Source: Fragilaria radians (taxonomy: Eukaryota > Bacillariophyta > Fragilariophyceae > Fragilariales > Fragilariaceae). From it: DNA of 64,000 bases. Under the pieces are notes generated by a model. It searched no databases. It was not told the DNA's origin and saw only the letters and a program-made list of their open reading frames with translations. The stretch's first letter is position 1, and every line of letters begins with the position of its first letter. This document shows positions 44,410 through 54,200 of the stretch, one piece after another. The translations under genes and the position numbers were made by a program. Where the stretch lies: positions 161,029 to 225,028 of the forward strand of contig CAAAJI010000005.1 in the NCBI GenBank assembly GCA_900642245.1, written 5' to 3'.

Positions 44410-46416
44410 ATGAATAAACCGTATAACCATAGACTTTCTTCCTCTCTTATGCTTTGGATAGGAATGTTTTTTCTAAGTCTTCGTCGACATGGCCTTGCAT
44501 TTTCTTACCTTCCAACAAGTCGGTTTATGACGCGAAACCCGATTAGTTTCAAGGCTTTTTCTCTTCGTAGTGTGCCGTTGGATCTCTCTGAAGATCAGAA
44601 AGCTGATCTGCAACTGAAAATCAAGGAAAAGGGTGATGCAATTCGAGCTTTGAAGGAAGCTGGTGGAGTAAAATCGGATATTGCAGGATTGGTGGATGAA
44701 TTGAAAGCGCTCAAGGCCCAATTGGATCCAGGTGTTTCATCCAGCGCACCGCCAGCAAAAGCAAAGCATGCTTCCGGAAAATCTCAGGATGGTGGAATAG
44801 AAGAAGAGGAATCTGATTTTATCACAGCTAGAAATGTAGATTACTCTCGCTGGTATCAAGATATCATACGGGTTACGGGCTTGGCTGAGCCTAGTCCAGT
44901 GCGCGGCTGTATGGTGATCAAACCTTGGGGAATGTCCCTTTGGGATGCGATTCGAACTGACTTGGACCGTAGGATTCAAGAACATGGAGCAGAAAATGCG
45001 TATTTTCCCCTTTTAATTCCAAAATCTTTCTTATCGAAGGAGGCCGAACACGTGGATGGATTTGCGAAGGAATGTGCTGTTGTTACTCATCATCGATTGA
45101 CTGCAGCCCCCGACGGGAGTGGCTTGATTGCCGATCCCGAAGCTGAGCTAGAGGACCCATTAATTATTCGTCCTACGTCTGAGACCATGATTTGGTTTAT
45201 GTTTAGGAAATGGATTAATAGTTACAGGTCAGTGCAACTTTTTGGTTTATTTCCCAAAATGAATGAGCTTTGCATCCTCATGCTACAATATACTTATTCT
45301 ATCATCAGAGATTTGCCAATAAAGGTCAACCAGTGGGCGAATGTGATGCGTTGGGAACTGCGAACGCGACCGTTTCTACGAACTTCTGAATTTTTGTGGC
45401 AGGAGGGACATACGGCTCATGCGACTGCGGAGGGTGCTATTGATGATGCTCAAAGCATGATGGAAAGCTATGCCCGCCTATGCGAAGACGTACTTGCCAT
45501 GCCTGTTGTAAGAGGAGTGAAGTCTCCTTCAGAAAGATTCGCAGGTGCCGAAGAAACGTACACTATTGAAGCTGTCATGCAGAATGGATGGGCCCTTCAA
45601 AGTGGTACATCTCATTTTCTGGGTCAATCATTCGGGAAAGCATTTGATGTCACATTTCAGGATAAAGATGGCAAGCAACAAGACGTTTGGGGAACTTCTT
45701 GGGGTGTTTCTACGCGCTTGATTGGTGCCTTGATCATGACTCATTCGGACGACGCTGGATTGGTGTTGCCACCACGAGTTGCACCGATCCAAGTTGTTAT
45801 AGTTCCAATATCTCCCAAGAAAAATGACTCAGAAGGATTACAGCAGATGAATGAAGCTTTGGATATTCTTGTTTCGTCGTTAAAGAGAAAAGGATTAAAG
45901 ACTAAAGTTGATGATAGAGATTATGTTCGTAATGGGGCCAAGTATTTTGAATGGGAAAGAAAAGGAGTCCCTCTTCGCATTGAATTGGGTCCGAGAGATC
46001 TCAAGAATGGTGTTTGTATCTTCAAATATCGTGTAGGGGATGGATCAAACGAAAAGCAGACAATCCAGTTGTCTGAGGCAGCAGAACATGCAGTTGTTGG
46101 CCTTGAGAAGATGCAATCGGACTTGCTCGCGGCTGCCAGTGAGCGTCTCAGTGACAGTATTACAAGAAACGTCACATACGAAGAAATGAAGGCTAAACTG
46201 CAGGGAGATGAAGCATCGGTGTACCCGGGAGCAGGATTATTCCTTGTCCCATGGAAGTGTAATGCCGCTAACGAAGAAAAAATTAAAGAGGAATGCAAAG
46301 CAACAATTCGTTGTTACCCTCTGGCAGAAAATGAGGCTCGCGAAGCTGAAGGTGAAAAATGTTTCTACTCAGGTGAAGATGCTACACATATGGCTCTGAT
46401 CGGACGAGCATTTTAA
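44410..46416 (+). CDS. PRORS: Prolyl-tRNA synthetase, eukaryote/archaeal type, with plastid-like leader
   Basis: Two exons, 44410-45227 and 45309-46416, 641 residues. The 81-bp intron is a multiple of three and stop-free, so the frame also runs through it; removal restores SYRDLPIKVNQWANVMRWE, the continuous class II motif 2 region of ProRS. The ATG at 44410 is the first in the frame. The leader has a hydrophobic core (LMLWIGMFFLSL) followed by GLAFSYLPTSRF, an Ala-Phe junction like diatom plastid-import sites. Residues 56-105 form a WHEP-like helix pair (QLKIKEKGDAIRALKEAGG). The catalytic core includes TSETMIWFMFRKW and WGTSWGVSTRLIGALIM, and the C-terminal zinc-type domain ends HMALIGRAF. 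A second ATG at residue 39 could give a cytosolic form (inference). The stop lies 60 bp from the convergent cyclophilin stop. Confidence 0.95.
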   Translation: MNKPYNHRLSSSLMLWIGMFFLSLRRHGLAFSYLPTSRFMTRNPISFKAFSLRSVPLDLSEDQKADLQLKIKEKGDAIRALKEAGGVKSDIAGLVDELKALKAQLDPGVSSSAPPAKAKHASGKSQDGGIEEEESDFITARNVDYSRWYQDIIRVTGLAEPSPVRGCMVIKPWGMSLWDAIRTDLDRRIQEHGAENAYFPLLIPKSFLSKEAEHVDGFAKECAVVTHHRLTAAPDGSGLIADPEAELEDPLIIRPTSETMIWFMFRKWINSYRSVQLFGLFPKMNELCILMLQYTYSIIRDLPIKVNQWANVMRWELRTRPFLRTSEFLWQEGHTAHATAEGAIDDAQSMMESYARLCEDVLAMPVVRGVKSPSERFAGAEETYTIEAVMQNGWALQSGTSHFLGQSFGKAFDVTFQDKDGKQQDVWGTSWGVSTRLIGALIMTHSDDAGLVLPPRVAPIQVVIVPISPKKNDSEGLQQMNEALDILVSSLKRKGLKTKVDDRDYVRNGAKYFEWERKGVPLRIELGPRDLKNGVCIFKYRVGDGSNEKQTIQLSEAAEHAVVGLEKMQSDLLAAASERLSDSITRNVTYEEMKAKLQGDEASVYPGAGLFLVPWKCNAANEEKIKEECKATIRCYPLAENEAREAEGEKCFYSGEDATHMALIGRAF

Positions 46417-46476
46417 CAACATATTATAGGTCACGTAGAATGAGAAATATGGTGTTCGTTTTTATCTATTAGAACT

Positions 46477-47123
46477 CTAGAGTTGTCCGCAATCCGCAAT
46501 CATAACTGGAGCTTGAGTCTCTCCAGACCTCGATCCGACGCTTTCAATGGTCTTCACGACATCCATTCCTTTTACAACGGAGCCAAAGACAACGTGCTTA
46601 CCGTCGAGCCAAGAAGTGTCTGCAGTGCACAAGAAAAACTGACTTCCATTCGTTCCTGGACCGGCATTTGCCATGCTGAGAATTCCTGCTCCAGTATGCT
46701 TAAGGACAAAGTTTTCGTCTGCAAACTTTCCACCATAAATAGATTTTCCACCGGTTCCATTCCTGTTGGTGAAATCTCCACCCTGGGTAACGATAGTTGT
46801 CAAGCAAAAGTATGAGATGGATGATCGACTTCATTTTTAAATTAGTCCACGGTTATGAAGACGTACCTGGCACATAAATCCTGGAATTACACGATGGAAT
46901 GGGCTTCCTTTGTACCCAAATCCTTTTTCTCCAGTGCACAATGCACGGAAGTTTTCAGCTGTCTTGGGAACAACGTCAGCTCGAAGTTCCATTTCGATGC
47001 GGCCAACTGGCCTGTTACCAATCGTGATATCAAAATAGCAGATAGGAAGAGACCTTACAAATAAAACGAAGTTTAGAACAGATGTCTCGAAACAAGTTGA
47101 TGAACACTTTCATTGACTTACAT
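46477..47123 (-). CDS. Cyclophilin A-type peptidyl-prolyl cis-trans isomerase
   Basis: Three exons on the minus strand: 47122-47123 (only A and T of the start codon), 46867-47053 and 46477-46782; 164 residues. The start codon is split: AT lies before a GTAAGT donor, and G is the first base of the next exon, giving MSLPICYFDITIGNRPVGRI, the normal cyclophilin start. Introns are 68 and 84 bp. Conserved catalytic and cyclosporin-site residues are present: FHRVIPGFMCQGGDFT (with the key Arg), GILSMANAGPGTNGSQFF, WLDGKHVVFG. No leader or tail exists, so it is the cytosolic single-domain form; it speeds up proline isomerisation in protein folding. No other ATG in this frame would keep the first strand. 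Adjacent to the ProRS 3' end. Confidence 0.94.
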
Positions 47124-50100
47124 TGAAAAAGGGTAATCTGAAAAAATCTGAGCCTTTCAATCCCAAATCAATGGAAACTAATGACTTCCTAGATTCGGAT
47201 CCACTTAGTACAAAAATGGAATGTCTGTATAAAATTGCCGTAGAGTTTACTGCATAAACGATAGGGAAGAGCAAAGGTCTTTACCCCTACTCTTACGAAC
47301 TCTAACAATTATACAGTGTCAGTCAGAGCATATTGCTGATTCTACTAGCCTTACACTCAGAAAGTATGGAAAAGACATCCATCCAAAGAAAGTCCATTAA
47401 ATCTTTGGCCACTGTCCTAGTTCTTTTAAGTTGTTATTCCCTCACAAATTGTCGGACCGTACTGGTCACTCCACATAGTTCCTGTGGCACTTTGCTGCTG
47501 ATTTTACTTCTTGGTAACTGTTGGTTGTTCTTTTGTGAAGTACGTGATCAATTTTGTAATCTTGTCATCACTAACATTCTTCTAGTTACTGGGAGCACTG
47601 TTTGCATCCTCAATGGCTTCGGAACAACATCCTTTCAGGCATTTTTTAGAAGGGATAGATACATCCTGAGTCAATATGTCGTCCGCCATGTACTTCATAA
47701 TGCTGAAACACAGCTTTCTTTGCAGCGCTCAACACGTTCAATGATTGGATAAAATTGTAGCGTCAAAGGTAGTTGCTTTTCTTTTCAACTTTTCATTTTC
47801 CCGCTCGTTGCTGTCCGCCACATGAACCTATTCACCTGATCATTAGATTAAGAGTGAGTAAAAATCTGTGGAAAAAGAAAAGTGAATGCTTTCCTAACCT
47901 CAGCTACAATTGTGCCATAGTGAGTAGTAATAGTGTAGGCAAGGTCACAGAGTGAAAACATTTGAGAAAGGAAAACCAAACGAAATTTTCAATTTCTATT
48001 CATTTTGTTTTGAAGATATGGATTAAATAAACAGTACATCGTAATGTAGCACCTACACAAGGCAACCGTCAAATAAATTAGGGAAGCAGTTTTAGTCCAA
48101 AAGGCAAACACACATTATTCTAGGGTATATGTTGATTGTATGAAAAAGAGCTAGATAATCTTCCTTCCTTTTATAACACTTGATTTACAGCTTCTAACAC
48201 AAAACGATGACTGGTAAAAGGTAAAGAAGTACAGTTCAAGTATAGATTTCGATAGTAGACTGACCATCCATTCTTGTTCATGTGGTTTATTGCTGTCCCG
48301 ATGTTGATGAGCTATTTTGAGGTGAAAATTTCCTGTATAATGCCATTCTTAGCACAACTATCGGTCACAGCCTTAAGCCAGCATTCCTCATAATTGGCAT
48401 TGGGGCTAGCAAATAACTCATATGATATTGCTCTATTAAAGCTTCTGGATCTTAGAATATAAGCTGTAACAAAAATAACAATTCATCTTCATAACTCGTG
48501 GTTAAGGAATTCCTCAAACAGAGAGAATTGACAGCAATCAGCTATGATGAGGTTGTTTTTGTAATAATAGCCCCAACACATGTTGAAAGATTTCATCATT
48601 TTAGAGTCACTACTGGAGTTATGCTTCTTTTGCATTCTTGTGATGTGGCTTTTGCGAATTTTTCAGATACTTAAACAAGATCTAGATTGCTACACACGAT
48701 TTAAGAGAAGTTATAAGGCCTTTTGACAATCAACGCCTCATGTAGTGTTACTATACTTTGCTGTTCTGCAACTGCTGCTTTTCGACCTCGTCTTCAAGCG
48801 ATGCTCAAATTAAGGAGAGCTTCACCGGCAGCAAAGATGTCAAAAAATGGTCTTTTCGGCAGTACCCTTAAGTGGCATCAGGTTCTCACAATCTCGGAAG
48901 GGCATCAATCCTCTGGTTCAACAAATAGTGCGAAAGCAGTGCTCTCAGCCCATAATTATCTGACTTTGATTTCAGATCCTTGGTCTGATTCATCCAATAT
49001 CAATCGGAAACCTTTTGGGCTTTACCCAAGCCATTCAAACAACTTTAATTCTATGTTGACGTTGATATCTAAATTAGTGCTACCTTCAAGAGTTTGCTTT
49101 ATATTGAAATAGCATTTATTTGATCCTCACAATGTGGTTTAATCACGATTTTCGTTGATCTTAAACAATAAGGATAGGGAAAGTGCTTAGCCCATTCTTT
49201 TCATCAAGGAAATTTGATTTTCTTTCTGTAAGGTATTCTATTGATATGCTTTCATTTGAATCGGAATTTGAATAGCAACTTAAACGACAGCAATTGGGAT
49301 GAAGATTTCTTCTTTCCTCTTTATTGACCATCTGCTTCTGATTCATCTGCTGCAATCTCTTCATTACGTCACACTTGGACGTCTCCTTCTTAGTCTTCAG
49401 CCTTCCTGTAATTTCCTGCTGCACCACCACGTAATTCCTAACGCGCTGATTTCGCGACTGAAGACGTATCCTAAACATGGATGTCTTTTTTTCTGAGATT
49501 TGTTCATATTTTCTTCTAATTCCGAAAGCGTCAATAATAATCAAGACTTCCGTAATATCTTCTATGGATTCTTCATGTACTTCATGGCAATCATAAGTTT
49601 GGGACCATATCAATCATTTAAGCTCTGGAGTAATGCCTCATCATGTAGAAGTGGCTGCCATTACACTCAGGAAAATGTTCCATAAGTGTGGAAATATGGT
49701 TCATGTGAACTTTGTACTGATGCAGTTTTTGAGCGGTAGTCAGTTATTCATAAAATGTTTTTCTGTGTAGGATAAGTAGCAAAACTTCTATTATGTTTTA
49801 GGACAATGCCTATATTTCTGTTTCATTGACTCCCGCATTGATTCCTTCATTCTTTGTTCTTTCCTTCTTTTTTATAAGGTCTCAAGCTTAAGCACAGGTA
49901 GTCTTAGGATGATTGTGTTCATCACACCAACTTTGTATCCAGCTGCTTAAAGAATTCTTTGAGGACCATATGGATTTGAGGAATATCTGGAACTCTCGGA
50001 TCTCGTTTGTGTGCAATGCTCAAAAAGCATACGCTTAGCTTTGCACTATTGCTGATGTCAAAGGGGAGATCCATTTGTTTTGCTTCAATTCTTCCTTAAT

Positions 50101-50504
50101 TCTAGAAAGATGCTGTGCAAATCCATTTTCGGATTAGTTTTCTACTTTGCTACTGCTCAGGAACAATGACAATGACAATAATCATTTCAAACATCATCGG
50201 AAAAACGTTAAACTTATCTCTTACTTCGAAAACTTGTTATGTTCAAGCTTTAGCAAGTAGCATTTACTTGTTTTGAAGAATTCGTGCACATATTATTTAC
50301 GTTGTGATGGTTGAAACTGAAGCTAGTGAAAAAACTGTGCAACAGGAGGAGACGTCATGTTTAAGGTTTCGCGCTACCCATAAGTAGTTCCTAAATCAAG
50401 CGATAAACGATAGAATGGGCAGAATCACAAACGGTTGAATTTTTGGTGAATTGATTTAATCTTCCAAGACCGACTGACTATAAACGTGCATTCCACTGCA
50501 GAAA
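47124..50504. other. Long intergenic region, possible decayed coding scraps
   Basis: About 3.4 kb. Frames at 47333-47752 (+), 48723-49112 (+) and 49161-49613 (-) are long for chance but show no recognisable motif. On the minus strand at about 49925-50095 there is a short, good-looking stretch (LPFDISNSAKLSVCFLSIAH and RDPRVPDIPQIHMVLKEFFK) between stops, which may be a remnant of an unidentified gene or element. Confidence 0.35.
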
Positions 50505-51086
50505 ATGAGAAGAAATGGAGATGAACATCTTTTTTCAACACCGAAATTGGAGATAGAGTGGAGAGAATTGTCAGTCCTCTTGAAAACTCCTGAAACGACG
50601 AGAAAATCACAAGCTAAATCTATCTCTAATTATACTGTTGTAACTTCTTTGCATAATCGTGGTCTAGAAGATAGAAATATAAACAACTTTCATGATGAAA
50701 AGGACAAGTCATTTCTCTCTTACAAGATTCGCCAAAGGTCTATATCTCAATCACCACCCTACGATAGAAAACAATCCGGGAGACTTGCAAGATTGGAACA
50801 AGGACGCCAGGCAAGGAAACTTCTCGACGCGATCGATCCAGATATTTTCTTAAATACAGAAGCTAAGGAAAATAGTAACATTCAGAAATCTCCTAAGAAA
50901 AAGAAAGACCCGAATCTTTGCCACTATAACAAGATAGCATGTCCAAACACTTCACTGATATTCACAACTCCACCGCGCCCCACAACAAACATCAGAGAAC
51001 GTAAAACTAGTGCGAAGAAAGTTCTATTTTCTCCAACTCCTCCAAGACATCCAAATTCAACGGGGAAAAAAGCAGGTTTGATTTGA
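50505..51086 (+). CDS. Hypothetical basic protein with Thr-Pro sites, KEN-box and D-box-like motifs
   Basis: Single exon, 193 residues, ATG at 50505. The sequence is hydrophilic and probably disordered. It is rich in Lys, Arg, Ser and Pro, with no signal peptide or membrane segment. Ser/Thr-Pro sites are frequent: LFSTPKLE near the start, LLKTPETTRK, IQKSPKKKK, IFTTPPRPTT and LFSPTPPRHP. Near residue 121 it has K-E-N (EAKENSN), and about 20 residues before that R-K-L-L-D-A-I, which fits RxxLxxI. KEN and D-boxes mark proteins for the anaphase-promoting complex, and TP/SP sites suit cyclin-dependent kinases. A cell-cycle protein is therefore possible, but such short motifs also arise by chance. 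It converges on the NB-ARC gene with 129 bp between stops. I do not recognise the family. Confidence 0.65.
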   Translation: MRRNGDEHLFSTPKLEIEWRELSVLLKTPETTRKSQAKSISNYTVVTSLHNRGLEDRNINNFHDEKDKSFLSYKIRQRSISQSPPYDRKQSGRLARLEQGRQARKLLDAIDPDIFLNTEAKENSNIQKSPKKKKDPNLCHYNKIACPNTSLIFTTPPRPTTNIRERKTSAKKVLFSPTPPRHPNSTGKKAGLI

Positions 51087-51215
51087 ATCGAAACAGTCAA
51101 ATAAAATGGCTGTTCTGAAACAATAGACGGTATTAGAATTGATCATCCAACCCGGCACTTTTGCATACTTAGATTTAAGTTCTGGTTGCCTAGACCTTGC
51201 GATCATGACATACGT

Positions 51216-54200
51216 TTATATGTGACTTGTTAGATTAGAAGATGAAGGATATTTGTACATCTTTTCGTCGCGAAGAGTATCTTTAAAAGCATTAGATAGC
51301 TTTCCCAGCAGCCCATTCGATTTAGCTTTTGTCCTTGTTTGTTGATGATATGCGCCTTGACTTGAGTCTTGCATTCTATATCCAACTCCTTCTTGTGACT
51401 TACTTTGCTGTTGATGAGGTCGGTTTTCTCCATGAAGTAGACTATTCATGACCTTTGCGATTTGCGGATTTTCTTGCGCGAGTCCCAGTTCTTGAAACAC
51501 ATCGTACGCTTCAGACCAGCATTCTTTAGCTTTATTGTCTTCTCCCTGAATTTTATGGATGTTTCCTATCATGAACAAAACATTAACATAGTCTCCATCA
51601 TGGTCGGATCGGTTTTGTTGGCGAATATTGATAAAGTCTTGTAGATAGAAACGAGCCGCATCTAATTCACCAGATCGGAATTCTAGAGTTCCCATGTATT
51701 GAAGAACCGCAGCGACCCTTTCGTCATTTTCTCCGTGCACAAGTGAGCGAATCTTGTGAGCTTCTTTATAAGCTCTCATCGCATCATTAATGTTTTCCAT
51801 GTCGCTTCTTACATTCCCAATCGCAATCAGTGCATCAGCAACCTTTTCGTGATCATCGCCAAGTTCACTTCTACGGATTCGCAAACATTCCTCATAGCAT
51901 TCAACTGCTAAGTCGTGCTCCTGTTTTTCTCTGTGTACGTTTCCTATGTTTTTCAACGTTTCTGATACCTTTACGTGATCTCGGTGTGTCTTTCTGATTC
52001 TTAGGGCATCCCACAGGAGTGTTAAGGCATTATCAAGCTCCCCACGCTTGGCTTGAAGGAAGCCCATCATGTTTAGGGTATCCCCAACCTCCTTGGCGTC
52101 ATTTCCTAGTTTATCTTTTCGAATCGTCAAGGCTTCCTTAAAACAATCTAGGGCTTTCTCGGGCTCCTCTAGGTTATGAAGAGTAAAGCCCATACTATAC
52201 AATGTCGCTGCTACATCCTCATGGTCGCCGAGGATCTTTCGACGAATGCTCAGAGCATTTTCATAGTTGGACATAGCCTCATCATATTCCCCTAGGTCAT
52301 CCATCAGATCACCAATCTCATGTAACACAGTGGCAACAGCTTCGTGCTCGTTTCCGTGAAGAAACCGCCTAATACGAAGAGCTTCTTCAAATGAAATCTC
52401 TGCCTTTTTGCTTTTCCCGATAGCTTTCGCAAGGGTACCGATTTTCTCATGCGTAAGGGCTACCTTTTCACTGTTAGGGAGCCTAAGTTGGCGAATTTTC
52501 AGAGCTTCCTCCAGACACTTCAATGCCTTGTCCAGTCGGTTTCTAGTCTGATGAAGAAAAGCCATATTGAACAAAGTACTAGCAACATCCAAATGAACAA
52601 ATCCTAGAACTTTTCTACGCGCTTGTAGACTCTCCTCGAACAGCTTCATCGCTTTCTTGTGTTCACCATTCATCAAATGAACGCAGCCAATCAAATGAAA
52701 TAAAGCGGCGATTTTTTCTTTCTTATGTGGTGCCTTTGTTGCAAGAATTTCGAGGGATCTTTCATAACACTTTAAGCCTTCTTCTTGACGTCCTGTGAGG
52801 TTATTCAAAACTCCTTCGATGGAGGCAATGTCAGCATCCCTTTCGTCCCCTCCGTCTGGGTCTAGTTCCTTTAATCTAATTGCTTCTTCGAAATGAGCGA
52901 TAGCCTCGTCTGTGTCTCCTTGATCAGAAAGGCAATTTCCTATATGCTGATACGTTATGCTTAGCTCTGGATGATCATCACCAAGTTCTACCTTTTTAGA
53001 TCGCAGAGCATCTTGGTAACAACGCAGGGCCTGTGGGACTTCTCCTTTACTGTAATGAATGTTTCCCATATTGTCGAGAATATCACCAATATCAACTCGA
53101 TGATGGCTAGGCTCTATATGCATCACATCCATGGCCCAATTGTAGCTCTCCATTGCCTCGGTGTAGTCGCTCATCCCTAAAAATACATCACCAATTTTTT
53201 GTATGGTCTGTGCGTATAAAATATGCTCCTCGCCATGGATTGCGACCCGGATTCGTAGGCATTGCTTTAAAGATGCCAGTGCTTGTTCGTATTCGTTCAT
53301 TTCGGCGTACACAATGCCTACATTATACAATATCGCGGCGACGAATTCTACCATTCCCAAAGAAGAAAGCAAAAGCTCTTGACTGCTCTCCCAGTGCGCA
53401 ATCGCTGCTGACCAGCACCGTCTCTCAGCTAGTGAAAATCCAACCGCATAATGGGCTCGCCCGGATTCGATTGAAAATAATCTTTGTTCTTCAATTCCAT
53501 TCTCACTTCTTTCGTTGCCAAGTGCTGCTCCGAAAGCTTCATAGGCTCGGATCATGGATGTTCTGGCATTTAGTTGAATTCTCCCTTTTGAAGTATCGTT
53601 AAGTAGCTGGGTTAAATCATATAGCTTTTCACAGTCGGCTACGTGCCTTCTTGTCGCACTCTCCCGACCTAAGGCATGCATTCTTCCTCGTGCAAAACTT
53701 TCATCAGAAAGTAAACGAGAAGCCTCTTCAAACATGTCTGCGCGAAGCATGTGTGTCACAATCATTTCCAAAGCATAGTCTCGAGAAGCATCTTGAGTAG
53801 TTGATTCCCAGTCCGTACTCATTCTCATATATGCCCCCACAAACGCACGATTCCAACGTCTCTCGCAATCAATTGTGAACGCTTTTAAAGTTGGATCGTG
53901 ATCACATAAATAGTGACCATATTCTCGTTGAATTCCATGCATTATTTGCAAAAATCTTTCTTCGCCATGATCTTGGCGAGCGCTACTCCTTGATTCGCTA
54001 TCATCAATTTCAAAAGTTGTGACTAATTTTAAAACGCCCAAAGCTGAGAGAGCCTCAGGGATCAGCACAATTGCTTCTTTGCGCTGGACATGAAATAAAT
54101 TGCCCTCTTCGAACAACGTTGACTCTTCCATCTCAAGCACTTCTTCAAAAAGGAGTTCTGCTGTTACCCAAGGAATCATAGGCGGAGCTCCAGTAGGAGA

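Noticed and set aside
45228..45308. 27 extra residues of ProRS as coding sequence
   Set aside because: Flanked by GT and AG with a good donor, and removal restores the conserved motif; treated as intron.
47333..47752. 139-codon + frame with hydrophobic segments
   Set aside because: Cys/Leu-rich, no recognisable domain, no evident partner exon; could be chance in a 3.4-kb spacer. Transcript data would decide.
49161..49613. 150-codon minus-strand frame
   Set aside because: Lys/Glu/Gln-rich but without motif; considered as copia gag, yet no zinc knuckle or neighbouring copia block supports that.
53153..53602. 149-codon + frame and several others inside 51.2-57.1 kb
   Set aside because: Antisense shadows of the TPR array, whose 126-bp periodicity keeps opposite frames open.
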